A DNA stretch of 7,662 nt from Bacteroides sp. (GTDB taxonomy: Bacteria; Bacteroidota; Bacteroidia; Bacteroidales; Bacteroidaceae): NCBI GenBank assembly GCA_019417975.1, contig DYCT01000055.1:1895-9556 (forward strand). The letters run 5' to 3'. Of the stretch, positions 1 to 6,960 are shown one piece after another. The notes beneath the pieces were generated by a model. It made no database searches and was not told the origin of the DNA. It was given only the letters and a program-made list of their open reading frames with translations. The translations under genes and the position numbers were made by a program. Positions within the stretch are counted from its first letter, which is position 1. Each line of letters opens with the position of its first letter.

Positions 1-1097
1 TAATTGCACGACAGGTAATTAATCGTATAGGATACAACAAAAGCGAATATATGTTCGATGGAAATTCATGCGGTGTATTTTCCGCTATTCACGAACAAAG
101 TGCCGACATCAACCGCGGAGTGGAACGTGAAAACCCTATGGACCAAGGAGCAGGAGATCAAGGTATGATGTTTGGATACGCTACCAATGAAACTGAAAAC
201 TACATGCCCCTTTCACTCGACCTTGCACATAAGATTCTCCGTGTATTGGCCGATATCCGTCGCGAAGGCAAAGAAATGACTTACCTCCGCCCAGATTCCA
301 AGAGTCAGGTAACCATCGAATACGATGACAACAACCATCCGGTACGCATTAATACCATCGTTGTGTCTACTCAACACGACGACTTCATTGCCCCTGCCGA
401 CACAACAGAAGCAGCTCAACTAAAGGCCGATGAAGAAATGTTGGCTCAAATACGTAAAGATGTCATCGAAATACTTATGCCACGTGTGATTGCAGAAATC
501 CACAATCCAGCTGTCTTAGCACTGTTTAATGATAAGATTACCTATCATGTAAACCCAACCGGCAAATTCGTGATTGGAGGTCCTCACGGTGATACCGGTC
601 TGACCGGTCGCAAGATTATCGTAGATACTTATGGTGGCAAAGGAGCTCACGGAGGTGGTGCATTCTCTGGAAAAGACCCCAGCAAAGTGGACCGTAGTGC
701 AGCATATGCAGCACGTCACATTGCTAAAAACATGGTAGCAGCCGGAGTAGCCGACGAAATGCTCGTACAAATATCATACGCCATTGGAGTAGCTCGCCCG
801 GTAAATATCTATGTAAATACATACGGAACAAGCCACGTAAATATGAGCGATGGTGAAATAGCAAATATAATCGCAGAATTGTTCGACTTACGCCCACGCG
901 CCATCGAAGAAAGACTGAAACTCCGTAATCCTATTTACGAAGAAACAGCCGCATACGGACACATGGGTCGTACTCCACAAATCGTGAAGAAAACCTATAC
1001 TTCACGCTACCAAGAAACCAAAACCATCGAAGTGGAACTATTTACTTGGGAAAAGTTGGACTACGTAGAAGTTATCAAACAACGTTTCGGTCTATAA
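1..1097 (+). CDS. metK: S-adenosylmethionine synthase (methionine adenosyltransferase), 5' partial
   Basis: This cytosolic enzyme makes S-adenosylmethionine, the main methyl donor, from methionine and ATP, releasing phosphate and pyrophosphate. The reading frame is open from the window edge (first full codon at 3), and the first visible ATG at 51 lies inside the conserved sequence, so it is not the start. Visible family motifs are the GAGDQG motif (nt 147-164), GGPHGDTG (576-599) and the glycine-rich GGGAFSGKD loop with the following PSKVDRSAAYAAR block (from 651). The N-terminal GHPDK region lies outside the window. About 364 residues are visible; Bacteroidetes MetK proteins are usually around 430, so roughly 60-70 residues are missing. 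It ends with TAA and is followed by its own terminator, which separates it from gltX. Identification is secure. Confidence 0.97.
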   Translation, partial: IARQVINRIGYNKSEYMFDGNSCGVFSAIHEQSADINRGVERENPMDQGAGDQGMMFGYATNETENYMPLSLDLAHKILRVLADIRREGKEMTYLRPDSKSQVTIEYDDNNHPVRINTIVVSTQHDDFIAPADTTEAAQLKADEEMLAQIRKDVIEILMPRVIAEIHNPAVLALFNDKITYHVNPTGKFVIGGPHGDTGLTGRKIIVDTYGGKGAHGGGAFSGKDPSKVDRSAAYAARHIAKNMVAAGVADEMLVQISYAIGVARPVNIYVNTYGTSHVNMSDGEIANIIAELFDLRPRAIEERLKLRNPIYEETAAYGHMGRTPQIVKKTYTSRYQETKTIEVELFTWEKLDYVEVIKQRFGL

Positions 1098-1143
1098 CGA
1101 AAGCATCTCCTACTACCCGAAAAACAAATACAGGATATCATAT

Positions 1144-1178
1144 AAAAAAGCCAAGCACTTGCAGTGCCTGGCTTTTTT
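1144..1178 (+). terminator. Intrinsic terminator of metK
   Basis: A 10-bp stem (1150-1159 with 1163-1172, one A-C mismatch) closes a TGC triloop and is flanked by six A (1144-1149) and six T (1173-1178), which can extend the pairing. It lies 46 bases after the metK stop. The A tract and T tract make it potentially active in both directions, though only the + strand has an upstream gene here. Confidence 0.93.
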
Positions 1179-1318
1179 ACACTCGTTTCGTCATGCCTCA
1201 AATCGTCTATAGCTATGAAACTCAAACCACATAACCCCTTCGACAAGCCTCCTTTACAATAAATCATTAACGAATAAAAAACAATCTCCGACTAAAAAGC
1301 GAAATCTGCATAAAAAAG

Positions 1319-1349
1319 TTTATCAAGCCAAAAAAAAGGAGTACTTTTG
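1319..1349 (+). promoter_or_regulatory. Candidate Bacteroides-type promoter for gltX
   Basis: TACTTTTG at 1342-1349 matches the Bacteroides -7 consensus TAnnTTTG exactly. TTTA at 1319-1322 is a 3-of-4 match to the -33 TTTG element, and the 19-base gap fits the usual spacing. Transcription would begin near 1355, leaving a leader of about 20 bases before the gltX ATG at 1377. The A-rich AAAGAAAGAA stretch before the ATG fits the weak ribosome sites of this phylum. It would drive the whole gltX-acyltransferase-Stealth-GT92 run, as no other promoter is evident before those genes. Confidence 0.7.
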
Positions 1350-1376
1350 TCATATTTATTATAGAAAGAAAGAATT

Positions 1377-2900
1377 ATGACTCAAAGAAAAGTTAGAGTC
1401 CGTTTTGCACCAAGTCCTACAGGGGCATTGCATATCGGAGGTGTACGCACAGCATTATATAACTATTTGTTTGCCAAACAAAATGGCGGTGATTTAATTC
1501 TTCGTATTGAAGATACAGACTCACATCGTTTTGTGCCAGGAGCAGAAAACTATATCATCGAAGCACTCACATGGCTGGGTATCCGATTCGACGAAGGTGT
1601 AGGTTTCGGTGGCAATTATGGCCCATACCGCCAAAGCGAACGCCGAGTGATCTATAAAAAGTATGTTGACCAATTATTAAACGATAACCTCGCCTATATT
1701 GCATTCGATACCCCTGAAGAACTGGAATCCAAACGCAAAGAAATTCCTAATTTCCAATACGATGCTTCCACTCGTATGCAAATGCGCAATTCATTGACCC
1801 TTCCGGCAGAAGAAGTAAAAGCCATGATAGAAGCCGGAGAGCAATATGTAGTTCGTATCAAGATAGAACCCAACGAAGATGTACATGTAAACGACCTTAT
1901 CCGAGGAGAAGTCGTTATCAACTCTTCTATTCTAGATGATAAAGTATTGTATAAATCAGCCGATCAGCTCCCTACCTATCACTTAGCTAATATTGTTGAT
2001 GACCATTTGATGGAAGTAACTCATGTAATCCGCGGTGAAGAATGGTTGCCTAGTGCCCCATTGCACGTATTGCTATACCGTTACTTAGGTTGGGCTGATA
2101 CAATGCCTCAATTCGCACACTTAGCCTTGTTGCTAAAACCGGAAGGCAATGGTAAACTGAGTAAGCGCGACGGTGACCGTTTAGGATTCCCTGTATTCCC
2201 CTTGGAATGGCACGACCCAAAAACAGGAGATGTATCTTCGGGTTATCGCGAAAGCGGCTACTTGCCTGAAGCTGTCGTAAACTTCCTTGCCTTGTTAGGA
2301 TGGAATCCAGGCAACGACCAAGAAGTTATGAGCATGAATGAACTCATCCAACACTTTGACTTGAACCGTTGCAGCAAAAGCGGTGCTAAATTCGACTATA
2401 AGAAAGGTACATGGTTCAATCATGAATATATCATGCAAAAACCAGACAACGAATTAGCTACTCTTTTCCGTCCTGTATTGGAAGCAAATGGTGTAAACGT
2501 AGCAGCTTACAGCGATGAATTCTTAGCTCATGTCGTTTCATTGGTAAAAAGCCGTGTCAACTTCATCAAAGAAATCTGGGATCAGACTCGTTTCTTCTTC
2601 GTCGCTCCTACAAGTTATGCAGAAAAAGACGTGAAAAAACGTTGGAACGAAGATACACCCCGCATTATGACTGAACTGATGGAAGTGTTGAGAAATATAG
2701 AAGATTTCTCTTCGAAACCTGCAGAAGATATCGTAATCGGTTGGATTACCGAAAAAGGATACCACATGGGAAATGTAATGAACGCTTTCCGTCTGGCAGT
2801 AGTAGGCGAATGCAAAGGTCCTCACATGTTTGATATCACCGAACTGATTGGTAAAGAAGAAACATTGGCCCGCATCGAAAAAGCAATCAACACATTATGA
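1377..2900 (+). CDS. gltX: Glutamyl-tRNA synthetase
   Basis: This class I aminoacyl-tRNA synthetase attaches glutamate to tRNA-Glu in the cytosol. The 507-residue product carries the HIGH-type signature HIGG at residues 19-22 in the APSPTG context, RIEDTD at 43-48, and the KMSKS-type loop KLSKR at 260-264. The cysteine/histidine zinc cluster of the E. coli enzyme (around residues 98-127 there) is absent: the only cysteines here are at 332 and 479. Residues about 268-292, after KLSKR, carry a stretch not present in E. coli GluRS; I believe it is normal for Bacteroidetes. The ATG at 1377 is chosen because the protein begins directly at the first catalytic strand. The TGA stop overlaps the next gene's ATG, so the acyltransferase is probably translationally coupled to it. 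Confidence 0.97.
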   Translation: MTQRKVRVRFAPSPTGALHIGGVRTALYNYLFAKQNGGDLILRIEDTDSHRFVPGAENYIIEALTWLGIRFDEGVGFGGNYGPYRQSERRVIYKKYVDQLLNDNLAYIAFDTPEELESKRKEIPNFQYDASTRMQMRNSLTLPAEEVKAMIEAGEQYVVRIKIEPNEDVHVNDLIRGEVVINSSILDDKVLYKSADQLPTYHLANIVDDHLMEVTHVIRGEEWLPSAPLHVLLYRYLGWADTMPQFAHLALLLKPEGNGKLSKRDGDRLGFPVFPLEWHDPKTGDVSSGYRESGYLPEAVVNFLALLGWNPGNDQEVMSMNELIQHFDLNRCSKSGAKFDYKKGTWFNHEYIMQKPDNELATLFRPVLEANGVNVAAYSDEFLAHVVSLVKSRVNFIKEIWDQTRFFFVAPTSYAEKDVKKRWNEDTPRIMTELMEVLRNIEDFSSKPAEDIVIGWITEKGYHMGNVMNAFRLAVVGECKGPHMFDITELIGKEETLARIEKAINTL

Positions 2901-3775
2901 CATATCACTTGCTACATTTTCTGTTAAGGTTCTTATCGCATATCCCATTCTGCGTACTCTATCCTCTATCGGATGCGATGTTCTACATCCTCTACTACGT
3001 AATAGGATACCGCAGAAAAATTGTGAGAAAGAACCTAACAGAATCTTTTCCGGAGAAAAGCCTGACGGAAATCAAGCACATCGAAAAGAAGTTTTACCAC
3101 TTCTTTATGGATATGATTTTGGAAAGCGGAAAGATGACCACTATCTCACCGGAAGAGATTAGCAAGCGAATGAAATTCAACAATGCAGAAGATATAAATG
3201 CATTACTTCGACAAGGAAAATCCATTTCCATTTACCTGGGACATTTCGGTAACTGGGAATGGATATCTTCGATGCCTTTGTGGCTGGAAAAAAATACCAT
3301 CGGTGCACAAATCTACCATAAGTTGCGCAACGAAAACATGGACAGGCTGATTTTGCACAACAGAGAACGGATGGGAGCCGTATGTGTAGATATGCGGAAA
3401 ACAGCACGTTATATCAATGAAATGACGCATAACCAACAAACTTGTGCGATCGGCTTTATAGCTGACCAATCGCCTAAAAAACAAGAAGCACGCTATTTCA
3501 TTCCATTTCTCCACCACAAGACTCCCGTATTGACAGGGACAGAAAAAATTACGAAACACTATGGCTTCGAAGCCTGGTTTCTAAAAGTAAACAGAATAAA
3601 AAGAGGCTATTACGAAGCGGAGTTTGTACAAATGAACAAAAATCCGCAGTCATTGCCCGATTTTGAACTGACAACCATCTATTTCCAACTATTGGAAAAA
3701 GAAATCGGACGACAGCCGGAACTGTATTTATGGACACATAACCGGTTCAAACATGCCGAGAAACTTGACTGCTAA
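2897..3775 (+). CDS. LpxL/HtrB-family lipid A (lysophospholipid) acyltransferase
   Basis: Members of this family transfer a secondary acyl chain from acyl-ACP to lipid A precursors at the inner face of the cytoplasmic membrane. The 292-residue protein has a hydrophobic N-terminal anchor (about residues 4-37), the catalytic HX4D/E motif as HFGNWE at 116-121, an ADQSPK block at 189-194 that fits the substrate-binding region, and the C-terminal WTHNRFK at 279-285. The length is close to E. coli LpxL (306). The start is fixed by the ATGA overlap with the gltX stop. Bacteroides lipid A is typically penta-acylated and carries one secondary acyl chain, which would need an enzyme of this kind; that link is from family knowledge. 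The two genes that follow are glycan enzymes, which supports an envelope role. Whether it should be called LpxL, LpxM or a related acyltransferase cannot be settled here. Confidence 0.9.
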   Translation: MTYHLLHFLLRFLSHIPFCVLYPLSDAMFYILYYVIGYRRKIVRKNLTESFPEKSLTEIKHIEKKFYHFFMDMILESGKMTTISPEEISKRMKFNNAEDINALLRQGKSISIYLGHFGNWEWISSMPLWLEKNTIGAQIYHKLRNENMDRLILHNRERMGAVCVDMRKTARYINEMTHNQQTCAIGFIADQSPKKQEARYFIPFLHHKTPVLTGTEKITKHYGFEAWFLKVNRIKRGYYEAEFVQMNKNPQSLPDFELTTIYFQLLEKEIGRQPELYLWTHNRFKHAEKLDC

Positions 3776-3793
3776 GATAATACAAAAGAAGAT

Positions 3794-4804
3794 ATGAGGA
3801 ATCCCACTACTATGGACATCGATTTTGTAATCACATGGGTTGATATGAACGACCCCCAATGGCAAGCGGAATTTGCAAAATATTCTCCCAAGATAGACAA
3901 TACCAAAAACGAACTTTCGGTAGCACGCTTCCGCGATTACGGTTTTTTGAAATACTGGTTTCGTGGCGTGGAAAAGTTTGCACCGTGGGTACGTAAAATC
4001 CATTTCGTAACCAGTGGACAGAAACCGGAATGGCTCGATGAGAACAACCCTAAAATTCACTTGGTAAACCACAAAGATTACATTCCACAACAATTCCTGC
4101 CTACCTATAACTCGGTAGTCATTGAGCGGTATATTCATAAGATTCCAGGATTGTCCGAACATTTCGTCTATTTCAATGACGATTTTTATCTCATCAATCA
4201 CATCAGCCAGGAACGTTTCTTCAAAAATGGGCTACCTTGCGATATTGCGACTTTTTTGTATAACCCATCATGGTCGCAATGGTACAAACGCATCAAAAAC
4301 AATCTGAAAATCATCAACCATCACTTCGACAAGAAAGAAGTGATGGCACGCGACCACGACAAATGGTTTCATAAAAGTTATGGAGCACGGGCACGTTGGA
4401 ACTACCTACTCAAACCTTACAGCAAATTTATCACATTACGTACCCCACATAACGCACAACCATACTTAAAATCGACATTCGAAGAGGTATGGGCTGTTGC
4501 CGAAAAAGAGCTGACAGCTACTTCGGCCAATCGTTTTCGTGATTTGACAGACTATACACCCGAATTGTTCCGTACTTGGCAGATTTGCCGAGGCAACTTT
4601 GAGCCCTACAATACCTACAGCGACACCAAGATGTTCCCTCTTATGATTAAAGCTAACAAAGCGGTCAAAGCCATCTATAACCAGTCGTATTCACTGATAT
4701 GTCTCAATGACAATGTGCATATCCGCAATTATACACAAGTAATGGAAAATATCCAACAAGCATTTGAGCATATCTTACCGGAAAAATCGAGTTTCGAACT
4801 ATAA
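3794..4804 (+). CDS. Stealth-family sugar-phosphate transferase (first of two)
   Basis: Stealth proteins transfer hexose-1-phosphate from a nucleotide sugar to a glycan, making phosphodiester linkages. Known members include bacterial capsule phosphotransferases and the catalytic part of human GNPTAB. The 336-residue protein shows the four conserved regions in order: CR1 with ITWVD (13-17) and NDP (19-21); CR2 from about 45 to 150, with PEWLD, the LPTYNS segment and YFNDDFY (126-132), likely metal-binding; CR3 with TPHNAQPY (217-224); and CR4 with CLNDNV (303-308) plus the terminal LPEKSSFE. No signal peptide or membrane segment is visible. An alternative ATG at 3812 gives MDIDFVITWVD, also with an AGGA in front; the choice is unsettled. 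It sits 18 bases after the acyltransferase and 14 before a glycosyltransferase, suggesting one operon. The acceptor and donor sugar are unknown. Confidence 0.9.
   Translation: MRNPTTMDIDFVITWVDMNDPQWQAEFAKYSPKIDNTKNELSVARFRDYGFLKYWFRGVEKFAPWVRKIHFVTSGQKPEWLDENNPKIHLVNHKDYIPQQFLPTYNSVVIERYIHKIPGLSEHFVYFNDDFYLINHISQERFFKNGLPCDIATFLYNPSWSQWYKRIKNNLKIINHHFDKKEVMARDHDKWFHKSYGARARWNYLLKPYSKFITLRTPHNAQPYLKSTFEEVWAVAEKELTATSANRFRDLTDYTPELFRTWQICRGNFEPYNTYSDTKMFPLMIKANKAVKAIYNQSYSLICLNDNVHIRNYTQVMENIQQAFEHILPEKSSFEL
4318..4346. repeat. Perfect 10-bp inverted repeat inside the first Stealth gene
   Basis: CCATCACTTC (4318-4327) and its exact complement GAAGTGATGG (4337-4346) flank a 9-base spacer. It lies in the coding sequence for residues about 175-185, between CR2 and CR3, and no T tract follows. 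It could fold in the mRNA, but a chance product of codon choice is possible. Confidence 0.5.
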
Positions 4805-4818
4805 ACCCATCAGTCACC

Positions 4819-5691
4819 ATGCAGAAAGTCTTCGCTGAAATGATAGCAGGTCTGATTCCCTGTAAAATGGCACGTAACAGATGGCGCGGTGTGTTGCGCT
4901 ATGGATTTTGGAAAGCATTGAAACTAAAATACCGGATGAAGAAGGATCATACTGTTCCTAAATATTATCTAGCAATATGTGCCATTGCCAAAAACGAAGG
5001 TCCCTACTTCAAGGAATGGATAGAATGGCATATGAAACAAGGTGTTGAAAAATTCTACATCTACGACAATGAAAGCACAGATTGCACAAAAGAAGTGCTA
5101 ACCCCTTTCATTAACTCGGGTATAGTAGAGTATACTTATTTCCCCGGACAAAAAAAACAATTGGCTGCATACGACGACTGTTTTGAAAGACACAGATTGG
5201 ATGCACGATGGATTGCTGTTATCGATTTGGATGAGTTTATTGTACCTCAAAAAGATACCAACATTCCGCAATTCCTTCACCGAATGGAGCCTTATTCTGT
5301 AGTAGAAATAAATTGGCTGGTATACGGAAGCGGAGGAGCAAAAACCAAAGAACCGGGAAAAGTAATGGAGCGTTTTCACCGACATTCATTCCCACAACAC
5401 CGATTGAACACACATGTGAAAAGCATAGCCAACCCACGATGTGTATGCACCATGACTGGTTGTCACGAAGCGGCACGTATCAGTGGGAAAGCTGTTGATT
5501 CACACGGTGACGTATTAAAAAAAGGATTTCGCGACCGAATACCTCAACAAGATATAATTCGTATCAATCATTACGCAGTGAAGTCGTACGAAGAATTTCT
5601 GGCTAAACGGTCACGCGGAAGAGCCCGCGTAACTACTTTGCGAGATATGGGATATTTTGAAGCTTACGACCTGAATGATATTCCAGATTAA
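4819..5691 (+). CDS. Glycosyltransferase, GT92/GT2-like
   Basis: The predicted enzyme transfers a sugar from a nucleotide-sugar donor to a growing envelope glycan. The 290-residue product opens with a basic, amphipathic stretch (about 12-42, including MARNRWRG), likely a membrane-surface contact, followed by a GT-A fold: CAIAKNEGPYFKEWIEWH (53-70), FYIYDNESTDCT (79-90) and the metal-binding DXD-type motif DLDEF at 136-140. The C-terminal INHYAVKSYEEFLAKRSRGR (249-268) is the block that points to the GT92 (DUF23) type. The start at 4819 follows the preceding stop by 14 bases with no obvious ribosome site; ATGs at 4840 and 4867 are possible alternatives. It appears to be the last gene of the gltX run. 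Sugar specificity and linkage cannot be read from sequence. Confidence 0.85.
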   Translation: MQKVFAEMIAGLIPCKMARNRWRGVLRYGFWKALKLKYRMKKDHTVPKYYLAICAIAKNEGPYFKEWIEWHMKQGVEKFYIYDNESTDCTKEVLTPFINSGIVEYTYFPGQKKQLAAYDDCFERHRLDARWIAVIDLDEFIVPQKDTNIPQFLHRMEPYSVVEINWLVYGSGGAKTKEPGKVMERFHRHSFPQHRLNTHVKSIANPRCVCTMTGCHEAARISGKAVDSHGDVLKKGFRDRIPQQDIIRINHYAVKSYEEFLAKRSRGRARVTTLRDMGYFEAYDLNDIPD

Positions 5692-5806
5692 TCCTTGATT
5701 AACAGAATTCAAAATAAAGGTTGAAACTTTCTACTACGTTCATTACACATCTATGGCTAATCAACCTCAACCTTCGACAAACGATAGTTACATTGAAAAA
5801 CAATCC

Positions 5807-5833
5807 GTCATTGATGTGAGTCTTATCAATGAC
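5807..5833. terminator. Hairpin between convergent operons, possible shared terminator
   Basis: GTCATTGAT (5807-5815) and ATCAATGAC (5825-5833) form a perfect 9-bp stem with a 9-base loop in the 179-base gap between the convergent GT92 and second Stealth genes. No immediate T tract follows on the + strand (GGTTATTTT comes about 9 bases later). On the - strand a run of five T follows about 6 bases after the stem. Position suggests a terminator, more likely for the - strand genes, but the form is not canonical. The rest of the gap shows only a 46-codon open frame from 5753. Confidence 0.4.
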
Positions 5834-5870
5834 AGACAATTGGTTATTTTCAATTTATCTCGAATGCTAA

Positions 5871-6821
5871 TTATCGTTCAAAAACAGATTTAATAGGGAA
5901 TCGTTGTTCCAAATATTGATGCATTCGTTTTCTGTCACTATCGTTGGCATACTCCGAATCGTTCATACAAAAAAACAACGGTTTGTTTTTCTCCAACCGA
6001 GCATAATGATGTTTTTTATGTATGGCTACATGCATTGACTCCTTATTCGTTACATAACAAAGTTCAGCACGTTTTTCGGCCAATGCTGCATACGAATAAA
6101 CGATACGTTGAATATCACTTCTACTACGCACATGATTCGTATAGCCAGCCGAAAACTCCTTATACATTATTTCTTCACTCACACGCCTGCAATCACTTTT
6201 CCGATACGAATCAATGTTATGATGAGACATTCCTGAATAGTAGACTCCGAACTTCTCTTGTACCAACTTCGAAGCATTAGCAATTGTCGCACTATAATTC
6301 TTCAACGGATTCCTACAGATTTTCTCTCTCCAAAACCAACGCAAGCGCCGAAAAGGCTTGCGAGTCAAACGTACAATAGGGAAACCTTCTGAAGTAAAAA
6401 AATCCGATATTTGTACCGGCTTGTTGATAAACATATCATCGTTGGCATACAAAAAATGCTCAGACAAGTCCGGTATTTGAGATAAGAAATACTCTATCAG
6501 ACTAGAATTAAAGCAAGGCAAACACTCTGTAGGCATAATTTCCTTAAGGTCAACAATCTGAACTTTAGGATTACTTGCATCTAACCACTTCGGTGTCTGG
6601 TTATCCGTTACAATAAATATTTTACGCAGCCAAGGTGCATACTGTGACATCGACCGCAAACTATATTTAAGTTCATCATTATTTACGTATCGACCCTTAC
6701 AATTTATTTCCGATACCTCTGTTGTTTTTCCTAAAAAAGCATTACGTTTAGCCTGCCATTCAGGATCATTTCCATCGACCCAAAGATATACTATATCAAC
6801 AGATTCAATTTTATTTTCCAT
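5871..6821 (-). CDS. Stealth-family sugar-phosphate transferase (second of two)
   Basis: This second putative hexose-1-phosphate transferase has 316 residues. Conserved regions in order are CR1 with VYLWVDGNDPEW (11-22); CR2 with RYVNNDELKYSLRS (44-57), YAPWLRKIFIVTDNQTPKWL (61-80) and ANDDMF (126-131); CR3 around SHHNIDSYRKSDC (199-211); and CR4 with CMNDSE (285-290) and a terminal FPIKSVFE (308-315). It is clearly divergent from the Stealth protein at 3794-4804, so the pair is not a recent duplication. A basic, tryptophan-containing stretch (154-170, RKPFRRLRWFWREK) may contact membrane or glycan. The ATG at 6821 is preceded by AAAGAAAG and AAAGG and overlaps by 11 bases the TAA (6811) that closes the interrupted glycosyltransferase frame upstream, implying coupled translation in the original operon. 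Confidence 0.9.
   Translation of the reverse strand: MENKIESVDIVYLWVDGNDPEWQAKRNAFLGKTTEVSEINCKGRYVNNDELKYSLRSMSQYAPWLRKIFIVTDNQTPKWLDASNPKVQIVDLKEIMPTECLPCFNSSLIEYFLSQIPDLSEHFLYANDDMFINKPVQISDFFTSEGFPIVRLTRKPFRRLRWFWREKICRNPLKNYSATIANASKLVQEKFGVYYSGMSHHNIDSYRKSDCRRVSEEIMYKEFSAGYTNHVRSRSDIQRIVYSYAALAEKRAELCYVTNKESMHVAIHKKHHYARLEKNKPLFFCMNDSEYANDSDRKRMHQYLEQRFPIKSVFER
6340..6362. repeat. GC-rich 7-bp inverted repeat inside the second Stealth gene
   Basis: CGCAAGC (6340-6346) and GCTTGCG (6356-6362) flank 9 bases, within the codons for the Arg-rich segment RKPFRRLRW. It stands out as a GC-rich patch in an AT-rich gene. A side effect of arginine codons is likely. Confidence 0.35.
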
Positions 6822-6960
6822 CCTTTATTCTTTCTTTTATCAGCGGATATCGATTTAAAATATTATCAAAAGCACAGCGGTTACGATCGTCTCCCGCTTT
6901 CAGATTAACAGTTTTCAGTGAAAACTGCTTAGGTTTTCCCACTTCATTCATACTACGATG
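6811..6960 (-). pseudogene. C-terminal remainder of the glycosyltransferase beyond the premature TGA
   Basis: Directly after the TGA at 6961-6963, the same frame runs 49 codons to TAA at 6811-6813. It begins HRSMNEVGKPKQFSLKTVN and continues AGDDRNRCAFDNILNRYPLI. In relatives, as I recall the family, the segment after the last strand ends with a pattern like LW.INV..G.ND.Q..N.L..YP, which this tail matches in order and spacing. No frameshift is needed. The final codons overlap the second Stealth start by 11 bases, a normal operon junction, which supports 7593-6811 as the ancestral gene (260 sense or interrupted codons). An in-frame ATG at 6951, 9 bases after the TGA, could allow restart of a short peptide. 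TGA ends gltX in this window, so genome-wide recoding is unlikely. Confidence 0.8.
6909..6927. repeat. Perfect 19-base palindrome in the tail beyond the TGA
   Basis: CAGTTTTCA (6909-6917) and TGAAAACTG (6919-6927) are exact complements around one central base, giving an 8-bp stem with a 3-base loop in RNA. On the coding (-) strand it starts 33 bases after the premature TGA and is not followed by a T run. It also encodes part of the conserved QFSLKTV tail. Confidence 0.5.

Noticed and set aside
1216..1263. 15-codon open frame between metK and gltX
   Set aside because: Too short, no ribosome site, and it lies downstream of the metK terminator and upstream of the gltX promoter.
3203..3559. Opposite-strand open frames inside the acyltransferase and other real genes
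   Set aside because: They lie wholly within well-supported genes, show no recognisable motif and have no ribosome site or spacing that suggests expression.
5150..5157. Run of eight A (and seven A at 5517-5523) in the GT92 gene as phase-variation or frameshift sites
   Set aside because: Both runs encode ordinary lysine codons, the frame is intact, similar short A runs occur elsewhere in the window, and slipped-strand switching at such tracts is not typical of Bacteroidales.
5717..5774. AAGGTTGA / TCAACCTT inverted repeat with a tandem TCAACC copy
   Set aside because: The arms are separated by 42 bases and only 8 bp long, so a functional stem is not supported.
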